Assembly (NCBI GenBank): GCA_946800325.1
Contig: OX326961.1
Location: 38,190,543-38,254,542 of the forward strand
Direction: 5' to 3'
Length of the DNA: 64,000 nucleotides
Source: Luzula sylvatica
Lineage: Eukaryota > Streptophyta > Magnoliopsida > Poales > Juncaceae
The notes under the pieces are model-generated. The model did not search any database and was not told the origin of the DNA. It saw nothing but the letters and a program-made list of their open reading frames with translations. Each line of letters begins with the position of its first letter. Position 1 is the first letter of the stretch. A program made the translations under genes and the position numbers. Below are positions 27,380 to 37,918 of this stretch, one piece after another.

Positions 27380-28057
27380 GAATTCCTTCACAATCAACCG
27401 CCAAAATTGAGTTCGGCTCTAATCTATGCCCGAAACTCTCATCGGGGGGTTGAATGTCAATGGACCAAAATACTTTACAAAATTAAAGCCCCTTTGAAAA
27501 CAAAGATCTTTGGGTGGCTTGTGCTTAATAACCGCATTCTCACGGCGGAAAAGCTCGCGAAGGGTGGATGGTCACATGACCCGGTATGCATTCTTTGTGC
27601 TCAACAAGGTGAAACGGTCAACCACATACTACTTTGTTGCCCTTTCGTATGGTCACTTTGGACGACGGTGATCCCTAGTATATACCCCGCTGGATCATCA
27701 CTCGAAGAAATGTGGTTGCAAACAAGGCAAAAAATACGGCATTCGATGCTACAAGGTGGGACACACAATGGCTAGCGACGATATGGACCATTTGGCGAGA
27801 ACGAAACCAACGCATATTCAGGCGTAAGGAAAAAATGCATGACCTACTTCTAGCAATGGTACATGACCTAACACACAAATGGAGCTCCTTTTGTTAACAC
27901 ACAAATGTAGTTTATTTGTATGATTATTACACCATCAGGAGGTGAAGTATAAATAGCTATATGATGTAATTATTTGTAAAAACTTTTTATTTCTTCTTCA
28001 ATAAAACACGAATAGACCGAACGCGCAACGCGGCGCTTGCCACTCATTAAAAAAAAA
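27380..28057 (+). pseudogene. LINE 3' end with reverse-transcriptase zinc-binding (zf-RVT) domain
   Basis: The translation from about 27440 gives a zf-RVT domain: KIKAPLKTKIFGWL, then a C-x2-C motif (VCILCAQQGE), then HILLCCPF. After a frameshift near 27760 the usual LINE tail WTIWRERNQRIFR follows, ending at a stop at 27896. The 3' flank has AATAAAACACG and a terminal A-run near 28050. The endonuclease and reverse transcriptase domains are absent, so this is a 5'-truncated non-LTR insertion, the usual outcome of target-primed reverse transcription. Confidence 0.8.
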
Positions 28058-28139
28058 GTACCATGATAATAAAGTGAAGATGAATTATTTCAATTAATTA
28101 AAACAAGTATCACGATATTAAAAAGTTCACGAGGCTATT

Positions 28140-28260
28140 GAGCTCATAACCCAGTTGGTTGAGTGTGAGACACAAAAATTATATGTTGTGACATGTTGTG
28201 AATTTAATACTCATTTTACATCAATGAACGTAGGACATATGAGTTTTCTCAATTTATTAT
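28140..28260 (+). repeat. SINE-like repeat, copy 1
   Basis: CATAACCCAGTTGGTTGAGTG resembles an RNA polymerase III A box, and ATGTTGTGAATTTAATACTC is a weak B-box-like partner about 45 bp on. It ends ACATCAATGAACGTAGGA and continues into a second copy. Other copies are at 28262, 44762 and 46745. Confidence 0.55.
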
Positions 28261-28261
28261 A

Positions 28262-28385
28262 AGTTAATGAATCCATAATCCAATTCGTTGAGTGTGAGAC
28301 AAAAAAAAAATCATATGTTATGAGAGGTTCTGAGTACAATTTCTATTGACATCAATGAATATATGATATAAGAATTCTTCATTTA
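28262..28385 (+). repeat. SINE-like repeat, copy 2 (tandem)
   Basis: The same order of words follows directly: CATAATCCAATTCGTTGAGTG, GTGAGACAAAA, ATGTTATGAGAGGTTCTGAG, GACATCAATGAATA, and ATTCTTCATTTAT at the end. Head-to-tail arrangement with copy 1. Confidence 0.55.
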
Positions 28386-29119
28386 TGAAATAATGAATAC
28401 ATAATACTATTTAAAATCACGTAAGCAAATAAGAGGAATAATTAGGGGTATTTTTTTTAAGAAAAAATATTTAATTTATGGAATAGTCTAATTTCATGTT
28501 TAACGTGGGAGGATTCTATTATATTAATCTGCATATTTATCTTTGTTCTTATCGTCTTATTCGGCGGAAATAGAAAGGATTAAACTATTTATTCATTTGT
28601 TCTTTTAATTTCATGGTTGCTTGACATTGTCTTTGATAGTTTGGATGGAACTGTTACGTGGTTTGGCTCAAGTTTTCCATATTTTGAGATTGTTAATGAA
28701 TCATAATATATCACTGAAATTACTATGTCAAAATATAGGAGCAACCAAAAATTAACCGAGTTCTCAAACTTGCAAGTTTGGTAGAATAAGATGTACATAA
28801 TTAGCATTAATTATGATAGTTACATTCTAACCTTCACCACTAATACTTTAGCTTATTATATCAATAGTTCGTAACTTTTTTTATTGGGAGGATTCTTATA
28901 TTGTTAAAGCAATCAAAAAACTTCGCCGACTTGGTATATTTAAAGGGTAAAAGAATGTAAAACCTGACAAAATAGCTTGTTTTTGTATGTTTTAGTTTTA
29001 GGTACCTGTTTTAAGATAACTTGCATGATTACAATTCTTTGATACTATTTTGAACCAAAAAAATTTAAATAGAAGGTTATAAATTGGGCCAAAATGGATA
29101 CTATTTTGAACCAAAATGG

Positions 29120-29122
<3 letters not shown>
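28386..29122. other. AT-rich spacer
   Basis: There is no gene. A 25-bp sentence, TACTATTTTGAACCAAAA, occurs twice (29043 and 29099), a short direct duplication just before the TA tract. Confidence 0.5.
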
Positions 29123-29161
<39 letters not shown>

Positions 29162-29365
29162 GAAGGCTAACCTACTTAATTAAGTACCAAATATTTGATA
29201 CTTAATGATTTTTAACCATTTGATTTGCATTGAGATTTGTGCATTTAATGATGTGCACAAAATTTCATGATCATCATGAAAAAACACAAATCTCAATGCA
29301 AATTCAATGATTAAAAAACATTAAGTACCAAATTATTGGTACTTAATTAAGTATGTTAGCCTCCC

Positions 29366-29413
<48 letters not shown>
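29123..29413. mobile_element. TA-microsatellite-flanked foldback MITE (complete copy, 29159-29369)
   Basis: The MITE itself runs from GAGGAAGGCTAACCTAC at 29159 to GTTAGCCTCCCTCT at 29369, about 211 bp. Terminal inverted repeats of about 36 bp include TACTTAATTAAGTACCAA at both ends. The interior is also self-complementary (TTGCATTGAGATTTGTG with CACAAATCTCAATGCAA), so the whole unit folds back. It is flanked on both sides by TA microsatellites (29123-29158 and 29370-29413), which suggests insertion into a TA tract. Confidence 0.8.
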
Positions 29414-29416
<3 letters not shown>

Positions 29417-29945
29417 CTAGGTTCAATGGCCAACACTCTTGTTTGGCCAACACCACTTATTTCACTAAATCTAAATATTATAATCGAATTTTAACCGTAT
29501 AGATATGTTTTATATCATTTAGATATGATGTAGAATAAATTTTGTACAATTTTGATTTTTGTATCTAACAAAATCGATAACATATTTTCATGACCGTTCA
29601 TTTCGGTAAATTTATAGATTTTCATGAAAAGAAATTCGAAACCTAGTAAAAATTCATCCTTAGCCTATCTATATGATTTAAAATACATCCAAACCAAAAA
29701 AATCGAATTTCAAAATTTATTTAATGATGATTCATGTTGTAACTATTTTCGATCGTTAATTTTTTGTAAGTATTATGATAAATATGATAGAAATTTTTAT
29801 TTTTCATGAAATCTAATCTACAACATTTTCAAATAATATAAATCATATCTATACGTTTAAAAGTCCATTCTCATGTAACTATGTTTTGAAGTACAGGCTT
29901 TACCTAAACTTCATCTTGGGCTTTGGGTCTACTTTTATCATATTA
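29414..29945. repeat. probable non-coding interspersed repeat upstream of SDH2
   Basis: It starts GGGCTAGGTTCAATGGCC directly after the TA tract, contains GTTTGGCCAACACC, and continues as AT-rich DNA. It has no protein features. The abrupt start at the microsatellite suggests another TA-targeted insertion, but I see no matching end. Confidence 0.35.
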
Positions 29946-29979
29946 ATTGCAGATAGACACATGTTTCTTTCTACGGGTA

Positions 29980-29988
29980 CCACGTGTC
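29980..29988 (+). promoter_or_regulatory. ABRE / G-box (CCACGTGTC)
   Basis: CCACGTGTC is a strong abscisic-acid-responsive element, about 110 bp upstream of the proposed SDH2 start. Known seed-expressed SDH2-3 genes are controlled by ABRE and RY motifs; an RY motif was not seen nearby. Confidence 0.55.
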
Positions 29989-30096
29989 ATTGCCATTTGT
30001 CACTGTACAGGTGCCATGGCCACCGAGCTTGCTAGAGGCGCATCAGATAAAAAAGACCATTTTTTTTCTATGAAATTGAGGAAAGAAGTACTTGAA

Positions 30097-31315
30097 ATGA
30101 ACATGCTCAAAAGAACGAGGCCATTTTTCAATTGGGCAAGGAAATTTATCAAAAGAGAAGGACCACTAGACAAGGATTTTCCATCTTTGAAGGGGCATGA
30201 AAATGCTAGAATTAATGCAAGAGAGGCTGCTGAAAACTTCGCGGATATATCGGCAAAAATGAAGGAGGCTCAGAAGTTTCGGCCAATCAAGGAGTTTCAA
30301 ATTTATCGGTGGAACCCCGATAAGCCGCAAAAGCCTTTTCTTCAGTCTTATTTTGTCAATTTATCGACTTGCGGACCGATGGTATTATAATTTCTCTTCC
30401 TTTCCTTTTGTTTAAATTGTTTATATTTGACAATCATAAAGAATTATCAGTAATATGTTATTGGATAAACTAGGTTTTGGATGTGTTGATGAAAATAAAA
30501 GCGGAGCAAGACTCGACTATTTGTTTTAGGAGGTCGTGTAGAGAAGGTATTTGCGGCTCTTGTTCGATGAACATTGACGGGGTCAACACGGTGGCGTGCC
30601 TCAAGCCAATTGATACCAACTTATCGAAAGCCACCATGATCACTCCTCTTCCTCATATGTTTGTCATGAAGGATCTAGTCGTCGATCTCACAAATTTCTA
30701 TCAACAATACAAGTGCGCCATTTTGAATTTATGTTCTTTGATTATTTACTTGTCGATTTGTTATGTTAATTCGTGGATATCAAAATTTTCATCACACGCT
30801 ACAAATTTGATCTCATGAATATTAATGTTTTGATTATTGTATAGATTGATTGAGCCGTGGCTAAAGACGAAAAAAACCCCACCAGAAGGAAGAGAGTATA
30901 TACAATCACAAAGCGAGAGAAAACGCCTTGATGGTCTCTACGAATGCATTTTGTGTGCGTGTTGCAGCTCGGCTTGTCCAGCATATTGGTGGAATTCCGA
31001 AGAATTTTTCGGCCCCGCAGTTTTGATCAATGCTTACCGATGGGTATCAGACAGGTATTACGATACTACTAGGATACAATGTTATCATGTTTTTTATAAT
31101 TATTAATCTAAAGAGAAAATCAATTCAAAATTTTCGTGTTCTTTTTTATTCGAAGTCGTGATGATTACACAAAGGAGAGGATACAAGCAATAACAGAAGA
31201 CGAGAGGAGATTGTATCGGTGCCGGACTATTAAGAGCTGCACCGTAACTTGTCCAAAGAGTCTTGATCCTGCTCGGGCTATTTCTGCTATGAGGACCGCG
31301 CATCAACTTCATTAG
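30097..31315 (+). CDS. SDH2-3: succinate dehydrogenase iron-sulfur subunit, seed SDH2-3 type
   Basis: Four exons (30097-30381, 30474-30712, 30845-31054, 31156-31315) join with GT-AG introns into 297 residues. It is the iron-sulfur subunit of mitochondrial complex II, passing electrons from the flavoprotein to ubiquinone. The 2Fe-2S ligands are C117, C122, C125 and C137. The 4Fe-4S and 3Fe-4S ligands lie in C209-x2-C212-x2-C215-x3-C219P and C267-x5-C273-x3-C277P. The start at 30097 gives a short Arg-rich, amphipathic presequence ([11 protein letters not shown]); in-frame ATGs at 30016, 30070 and 30103 are alternatives. The spacing from presequence to DFPSLKGH, the [11 protein letters not shown] segment and the [13 protein letters not shown] tail fit the embryo-expressed SDH2-3 branch. 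The third 2Fe-2S region has GVNTVAC. No break is visible. Confidence 0.88.
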
Positions 31316-33880
31316 TTTGGATCTTGATAAATCATATGTTGTATTTATGTTTATATATGAATATTGTGATGAATAATTGGTCAAGGAGAATATGTTATGT
31401 GCCTTGTGTAATATAACAAAACATCTAAATGTTTCATTGGAGTTAGGTTTTTTTACAGAGTTAATTCGAAAATTAAGTTAAATTATCGAAATTTTGTTAA
31501 ACACTAGGAACTAGGAGATTACCAGCGTTTCTGTTTCATTTGTTTTGCCATACACATAATATATAGTTATGATTTTTAAGAATCAAACATAAAACTTTGT
31601 GAAAATAAAAATCATATTGATTAAGAAGTTCGATGACAAAATTATTATACTATTTTTAAATCCGATATAATGTGAAATATTTATTTAGTATTTTAATGTA
31701 ACGCATACAAAAAGAAAATATGTTACTATAAGATAATAAAATAACATGCGTTCACATATAAAAAGTAAAATCATATGATATTTTAAATTTTCATACCAAA
31801 AAATAAGAATAATAAGATTTTAAAAGTTCAATTTTTTTTTGTGTCTGGTGCATTTTATGTTTAATGTTTATTATTGAAAGATATTATATAAGCTAAAAAC
31901 ATTATATGTGTTTAGTAAATAAATATCTTTCATTTTTTTTTTTTAAGATTAACATGAAATTGTTGTAAGCAAAAATACAAATATAATATACTTAGTAGTA
32001 TGTGTAATTTTTTTCAATTGTAGTTTTAAAAATAATAATAATTAGGCTTACGATTTGATCATGTAACATATTGTGAAAAAAAATTCAAAATCAAATACAA
32101 TTGGTCCAACATGAACCTAACGAATAATATTTTGACACATCATCAATGTAAGGTGATGTGGTCTTCTAAAATTGTTTAAAACTAAGTGTAAAATAAGGGA
32201 CACATAAATGTCTACAAATAAAACATAATCACACAAAATCAAAGATTAATCCATGGTTCATATATTGTCACATATCATAATTTAATGGTTGAAATAATTG
32301 TGATGATGTGGCATGATGATATTGCATAAAGATTGGTCCAAAATAAGGGGGTTGATAAATTAAACATTGTATATTTTGCATTTATGCATGTGATTCTGTC
32401 TCAGTGCGAAATTCGAAAATACCGAAATTAATTATCAGTTCAACAAAATTAACAAATACTAAAAACAAAAAAAAGCAAGACCGAGTTTTAAATACTTTCG
32501 CCGGAAAAATACAAGTATAAAATATATAGGGAAAAAATACATGTACTATTGTTGTAAGTATACATACATAGGAAAAATTCACATAGGTGCGTTTGGATTA
32601 AGGAAAAGTTAATTTTTTTTTTGCAAAGTTGGGACATGGAAAGTTGGGTCAAGGAAAAATACATATACTATTGTTGGTATATCATTGAAATCCTACGTGA
32701 CAGAAATGAAGTAACTTTTCCATATTCATGAAAAAGTGATTTTTACCAAAAATAATGGTAACGTGACATTTCCATGATATTTACAAAAATACCCAATATT
32801 TATTATATTGTTTATATTTTGAAACATTTCTTTATTTTTTTTGTAAATGAAATATAATTACATAATTGTAGTTATAATTAAAATAATAATTATATTTATT
32901 TTAAGAAAAATAATATATCAATTAAATATAATGTAATTATTAAATAATTATAATATAATTATTAATTTTAGTATAATCATTATAATATTAATTATAGTAT
33001 AATCATTATAATATTATTAAGTATAATAATTATAATATTATTAATTGTAATAATTATAATTATTTTAAGAAAAATAATATATTTGGGTTTGATCTCCTCT
33101 TTCTAAATATATATTTTTATTAATAATGTAGTCATATTACTTATTTTTTATTAATAATGTATCATGAAATTATTGATTATTTAATTATTTTATAAAAAAA
33201 AAATTAATATTGTTATTTCATTTACTTTATCAAATAATCATAATGTCAACGCAAACATGGGCATATTATTTTTGTTGGCATCCAAAAAATTAGTCACAAA
33301 TATTATGGGTCAATGAGAATCGTTTGTTCTTCGCAACAAAGACATAACTATATGTAAAAAATCTAGATAGTGGGAAAAAGTAATTTGATTGCTGTTTTTT
33401 TAAATTTCTGTTTCCACAAATAAACGGTTGTCCCATGCAAAGCCGTCCAAATTCATTTGAAAGACATGTTGCAACATCACATGAATTTCTCTCTTTTAAG
33501 TGCTTCACGTTATTTTGCACGAGTCATGAACATTTTTCCTAGTTTTAATATAAAAGAGTGAACTGTGAATTTTATATTACTTCCCTAAAAATCGTATTAC
33601 ATTACTCAGCTTATGAAGATATATATCTTTTCATTTCCTTGCAATTTTGGCATTTTTTTGTGTTAACATATTGGAGAAAACCAATTTGTTTAGCCTTTAT
33701 GATAACTGCAATGTTAGTGATTGACCCGTTCGTTGCAACAATAATCATTGCAATCATATTATGTGCAAGATCAAATGTATTGTGCTGAATCTGCTCGAAT
33801 TGGTGCGATACAATTAGAGGATTACATCATATAATTATTGACTAGAAATAATTAATAAAAAAAAAATATATTATTGACTA
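31316..33880. other. AT-rich intergenic region with repeat remnants
   Basis: 31670-32365 shares words with the Helitron-like repeat at 51370-52650: CATGAACCTAACGAATAAT, GGACACATAAATGTCTAC, and a GGGGGTTGATAAATT end. A GTGCGTTTGGATTAAGGAAAAG word at 32586 looks like the end of a non-autonomous DNA element, but no inverted partner was confirmed. No gene was found. Confidence 0.4.
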
Positions 33881-33885
33881 GAAAT

Positions 33886-34480
33886 TGTTGGAACATTATT
33901 CCAGCATTTGACTTATATGTAAAATATTATGTGTTGTAATATTGTCATCTATATGCTTATAATATAGTGATCAATTTTAGTTATAAAATTAAACATTAAA
34001 TGTGTCAATTAAGTTGTGGGATTTTGATGTGTAGAATATTGTGGGTGGTGATTCTATTTTTTATGATGGGCTGAATTAAAAAATCCACATTTGGAAGATG
34101 CCTTGTGTGAAAAGATGCCTTGTGGCTATATAAGCAATTTGGTCCCAAGTACATATGATGATGAGAAAATATTCCACTCGTAATTCTGCCCCATTAAGAT
34201 GAAAGAGAGATCCATTAGAGAAAATCAAAAGGATTCTAAATTGGACATCATAAAGTACATGGAATCCATTATTGCAATTAAGGTTTCATGAACGCAACAA
34301 CGGTGATGGCGCGACATCAATTCGGACGGATTTCATACTCTTCCGCATACGGTTAAGGTACGGCTTTGATTAAGTTTATTCGGTTGAATTCACATAGTTA
34401 TTACGGTTCGTTTATACGGACAAATTAATTTATTATTTTTATTCACGGGACGGTGCCGGATCGTTGCCGTCGCCCCAACA
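33886..34480 (+). mobile_element. solo LTR with GAAAT target-site duplication
   Basis: The 595-bp unit begins TGTTGGAACATT and ends CGCCCCAACA, with inverted TGTTGG/CCAACA termini. GAAAT flanks it at 33881-33885 and 34481-34485, the 5-bp duplication expected of an LTR retrotransposon. It contains a TATA box in GGCTATATAAGC near 34123. No internal coding region is attached, so it is the product of recombination between two LTRs. It lies about 600 bp upstream of the HCC2 gene in the same direction. Confidence 0.85.
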
Positions 34481-34660
34481 GAAATATGTGAAAAAAATGA
34501 TCTTGATTGTGTTTCGTCTTCCAATCAATAAATTTGATGTTCAATATGTAATATTCATATTCATATTTATATTCATTCCATTAAAATTTTTTGTTTGCTC
34601 CAATCTATAAATAAATAACTTAATTTTTTTCGATTTAGAATAATTTGCGTTTTATTTGTT

Positions 34661-34668
<8 letters not shown>

Positions 34669-34746
<78 letters not shown>
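34669..34746. repeat. (TA)n followed by a T tract
   Basis: About 20 TA units and then 37 or so T. Possibly the tail of a reverse-oriented retroposon, since GATATAGGCCCGTAGGCTG follows, but no body was recognised. Confidence 0.7.
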
Positions 34747-34747
<1 letters not shown>

Positions 34748-34962
34748 ATATAGGCCCGTAGGCTGTTTTGCAAAATATTTTAGATATATTCACTAGTTTG
34801 TGTAGACATTGTATGGATGAAGCCCACTACTATTAAGTAATTTCCTTAACTGGCCCAAAACCTATAAAATTACTTGTACAACAAAGAAAGTAAAATATGG
34901 CTTGATGAACAAGACGACTTGCCTTCTTCATCTGACCGCTCAATGTTCTCGCAACCCCCGTA

Positions 34963-35085
34963 ATGAGGCAAAATTGCAATTCCTATATTCCGTCTCCTTC
35001 CTCTCTTCTTATTGCTAAACCTTCTTCATCCTCTCGTGACCTTGATGTACCCTTTTTGAGAATGGTAATGAGCGGAATCATCTGA
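34963..35085 (+). other. upstream open reading frame before HCC2
   Basis: A 40-codon frame begins at the ATG at 34963 and stops at 35085, 40 bp before the HCC2 start. It could not be fused to HCC2 by splicing because the only compatible intron would be about 36 bp, too short for plants. If the transcript starts upstream, it could dampen translation. Confidence 0.35.
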
Positions 35086-35125
35086 TTTTAACCCTTTTTA
35101 GTATATATATTTGATCGAATTGGTC

Positions 35126-36524
35126 ATGCTGAGGTCTCGCCGTGTTGGGTTTTCGGTCTTGTACGGATTAAGAAGAACCGCCTTGGCCAACAATCGGTAT
35201 TGATCTCCATTTTGATTTCTTTTACTGTTGTTCATTACCTGTTTGTTGAAATGCCCATATGAAATTTCCTGAATTCGTTTGATTTTGAATTTATTGTAGT
35301 TCCAATTCATCGAGGAGTAATCAATATCCCAATGTTGTCTCTAATTGTTATTCAACCAATAGAGCTCGCAATGAATTTGCTAAGATTCCAACACGAAATT
35401 ATGAAGATAAAGTGCCAAATTCAGATTGGAAATATTACGCAATTGTATATATCTGCAAACTTATTTCTCTTATCATTATTAAGTCGTGTAAATATATAAT
35501 CGTGTTAATTAATGACTTATACTATCATTAATATTGCAGCCCAGTGCTTTATTAGCACTGATTGGTTTCGGCACTTTCATTCGTTATAATGATAAGAGAC
35601 GTGCAATTACTAAAGGTCCCTCCCTTTTTCTAATAATTACATTCATACCCATGGAAAATCTCAAAATTTCACATATAACCTTGCAAAATATTTGTTTATT
35701 TTAATAGATACAAGCGAGAATACCGTACCAGAAAGAGTGAACAAGAATAGGCCAGCAATTGGAGGTCCTTTTAAACTATATGATGCAGATAATAATGAAA
35801 TAAATGAAGATAATTTTAGAGGTATATGGTCAATATTCTATTTTGGGTACACTTCCTGTCCTGATGTGGGTCCCCAAGAAGTTAAAAAATTGGCCCAAGT
35901 TATCTCCCTTTTAGGTAATTTTTCATTGTTTTTATTTTCATTATATAATTGGGGATTTATTTTATTTTATTTTATTTTATTACTGATTTTAGTTTTATGT
36001 TTATTTGAGTAGAATTGAGGTATAATTTTAAGATTACACCGGTTTATATAACACTCGATCCTCAGAGAGATTCACCGGCTCAACTCAAAGCGTACCTTCA
36101 AGGTTTGTAAAATTTAGATACTGGAAAAATTAAGGTATATTTTACTCCAATTTTCTTATTTTAATTTTATTTTTTATTATTTCCTTTTATAGAATTTGAT
36201 CCGAGAATAATTGGATTAACGGGCCCAATTTCTTCTGTGAGAGATATAGCACAAGAATACAGAGTTTTCTTTAAAAAAATTGACGAAATTGGGCAAGATT
36301 ATCTCGTTCAAACCTCTCATAACATGTACATAATAATATACTTATCTTCCTATTTAATGAGGTTATTAGGATTATTATTTGGCTATAATATTTGACTTTT
36401 ATGGGACCATTATAGGTATTTGTTGGACCCGAATTTGGAGCCGGTGAGGATTTTCGGGAGAGAATACGATCCTTTGCAATTAGCCGATGCAATTATGTTT
36501 GAGGTTAACAAAGCTAAAAAATGA
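35126..36524 (+). CDS. HCC2: SCO1 homologue of the HCC2 type, mitochondrial
   Basis: Seven exons (35126-35196, 35300-35444, 35540-35615, 35708-35914, 36013-36102, 36193-36325, 36416-36524) join in phase to 276 residues. SCO proteins act in the inner mitochondrial membrane in copper delivery to cytochrome c oxidase. Residues 1-24 form an Arg-rich presequence (MLRSRRVGFSVLYGLRR); a membrane segment lies at about 73-87; the thioredoxin-like domain follows with GGPFKL, FGYTSCPDVGP, VYITLDPQRDSP, IIGLTG and YRVFFKK. The copper CxxxC motif is broken: C148 remains but the second position is G152, and the distal histidine context reads QTSHNMYL. Plant HCC2 proteins are known for lost copper ligands and are linked to redox or UV-B tolerance, not metallation. 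Wax synthase ends 191 bp downstream on the other strand. Confidence 0.9.
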
Positions 36525-36715
36525 TTCAACGATTAGTCGTTAGTTCTCAATCTTTCAATTTTATTTTTCAAATTCTTTTAGCTTAGATTTATGACAATAT
36601 TTCGTAACAAAAAATTAAAGCCTGCAAACAAGTTGTGATTTTCCTCTTAAAATATCACTTAATCTATTGAAGTCTACAAATTATTCAAACATTGCACAAA
36701 TTAACCAAGTCATGA

Positions 36716-37714
36716 TCAAACACCACTGAATAATCCCATGATGGCCTCGACCTCCAAGAGACCCGTCTCTTTTACATCTCCTCTCAACATGGCTGGAAAA
36801 AACAACCAAAATCCCGTACAAGCTACGAAACCTAAAGTACAAATCGTACCCACTATCCTCGGTGGTCGCCACCAATTTGTATGCATCGCATACCACCCCT
36901 CAATTGCGGTACAAACTCCATGCAAAAGAAAGAATGAAATCGCCTCTCCATTTGGAGGAAGCAATGTAATATAATAATTCAACAATTCATGCATTATTCC
37001 TGATACTGCGAACGATGCCATTATTCCGAAACCACGACCATAAGGTTTTATCGGGTCGTAAATTGTTGGGCGAAGGATTGTAGGAACCATTAAGTTCCAT
37101 CTCCTTCCCCAGAAATCGCGTAGTGACGTTGCGAGATAAGGTTTGTTGAATTGTGGTTCGAGTTCCATGCCGAGTAGTAAACCAACCAATATAGCTACGG
37201 TTGAAAGTATTATTTCTAGAGATAGATAGATATGGATGCAATGTACGATAAGAAGGGAGTAAGGGTGGAGATTGAAGCGGTAGAGAGGTTGTAGACCGGC
37301 GAATAACGCTGCTTTTATAGCGGTTGATATGAGATATTTTGGAGATTTGAAATCTGCAGCTGTTGAATGTTGGTCTTTTTCGTTGGTGGTAGTGGTGAGT
37401 AATTTTACTGGTAGAGAGGCGAGAGAAACGAATGAGATTAAAGAGAGAGACGGGTCGAGTGGGCCCCGTCCGAAAGAGAGCAGAAGTAGTTTGAAGAGGC
37501 ATAGCCAAGTGAGAAAAAAGGCTGTATTTACTCTGAAATGAATGGTGGAGAAGAGAAAGGGGATGAATGGGAGGAGAGAGATTACTGGGAGAAGAGAGAG
37601 AAAGCGAGGGATACCTTGACGGAGGCGAGATGAGATAAAACGGACGTAGGTTAAGGAGATTACGACTATCCCGAAAACTTTTGGAACGGTTCGGATCTCT
37701 GAATGAATATCCAT
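36716..37714 (-). CDS. long-chain-alcohol O-fatty-acyltransferase (wax synthase family)
   Basis: This intronless frame encodes 332 residues. Plant wax synthases are endoplasmic-reticulum membrane acyltransferases that esterify fatty alcohols with acyl-CoA to make wax esters. The protein is strongly hydrophobic, with several membrane segments (for example about 11-26, 37-56, 64-80, 160-182 and 290-308). The conserved FGRGPLDPS motif is at 81-89, the MBOAT-like SLRDFWGRRWN motif at 197-207, and the HELLNYY motif, with the putative catalytic His242, follows at 242-248. The length is close to the family's usual 340-350 residues and I see no frameshift. The ATG at 37714 gives a start (MDIHSEI) followed by the first hydrophobic helix, as in relatives. 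Its substrate chain length cannot be read from the sequence. Confidence 0.92.
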   Translation of the reverse strand: MDIHSEIRTVPKVFGIVVISLTYVRFISSRLRQGIPRFLSLLPVISLLPFIPFLFSTIHFRVNTAFFLTWLCLFKLLLLSFGRGPLDPSLSLISFVSLASLPVKLLTTTTNEKDQHSTAADFKSPKYLISTAIKAALFAGLQPLYRFNLHPYSLLIVHCIHIYLSLEIILSTVAILVGLLLGMELEPQFNKPYLATSLRDFWGRRWNLMVPTILRPTIYDPIKPYGRGFGIMASFAVSGIMHELLNYYITLLPPNGEAISFFLLHGVCTAIEGWYAMHTNWWRPPRIVGTICTLGFVACTGFWLFFPAMLRGDVKETGLLEVEAIMGLFSGV

Positions 37715-37918
37715 CGGAGCTAGGTTGGAGATTGGGGAGGGATGAATAGAGTATAGACTTGGGAACTTGCGATTGAACGAGATTTTAAGTTGAGTTGTTT
37801 CTTTGTTAATTCTGTTTTGATTGGTGGACCTTCAACAAACCCGTTTTATATTTAAGCAATCCACATGTTGAGGTGATCAGGATGGACAAACATAGAAATA
37901 TAATATGTATTATACACT

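Noticed and set aside
26847..27400. Several overlapping frames of 60-90 codons
   Set aside because: They lie in the LTR end of the old copia element; the GC-rich LTR end is open by chance in many frames.
30016..30096. Upstream in-frame ATGs as the SDH2 start
   Set aside because: They remain possible, but the sequence from 30016 is acidic and polar ([14 protein letters not shown]) and unlike a mitochondrial presequence, whereas [11 protein letters not shown] at 30097 fits.
34963..35100. An additional first exon for HCC2 starting at 34963
   Set aside because: The only in-frame splice would use an intron of about 36 bp, below the plant minimum; the start at 35126 already gives a convincing mitochondrial presequence.
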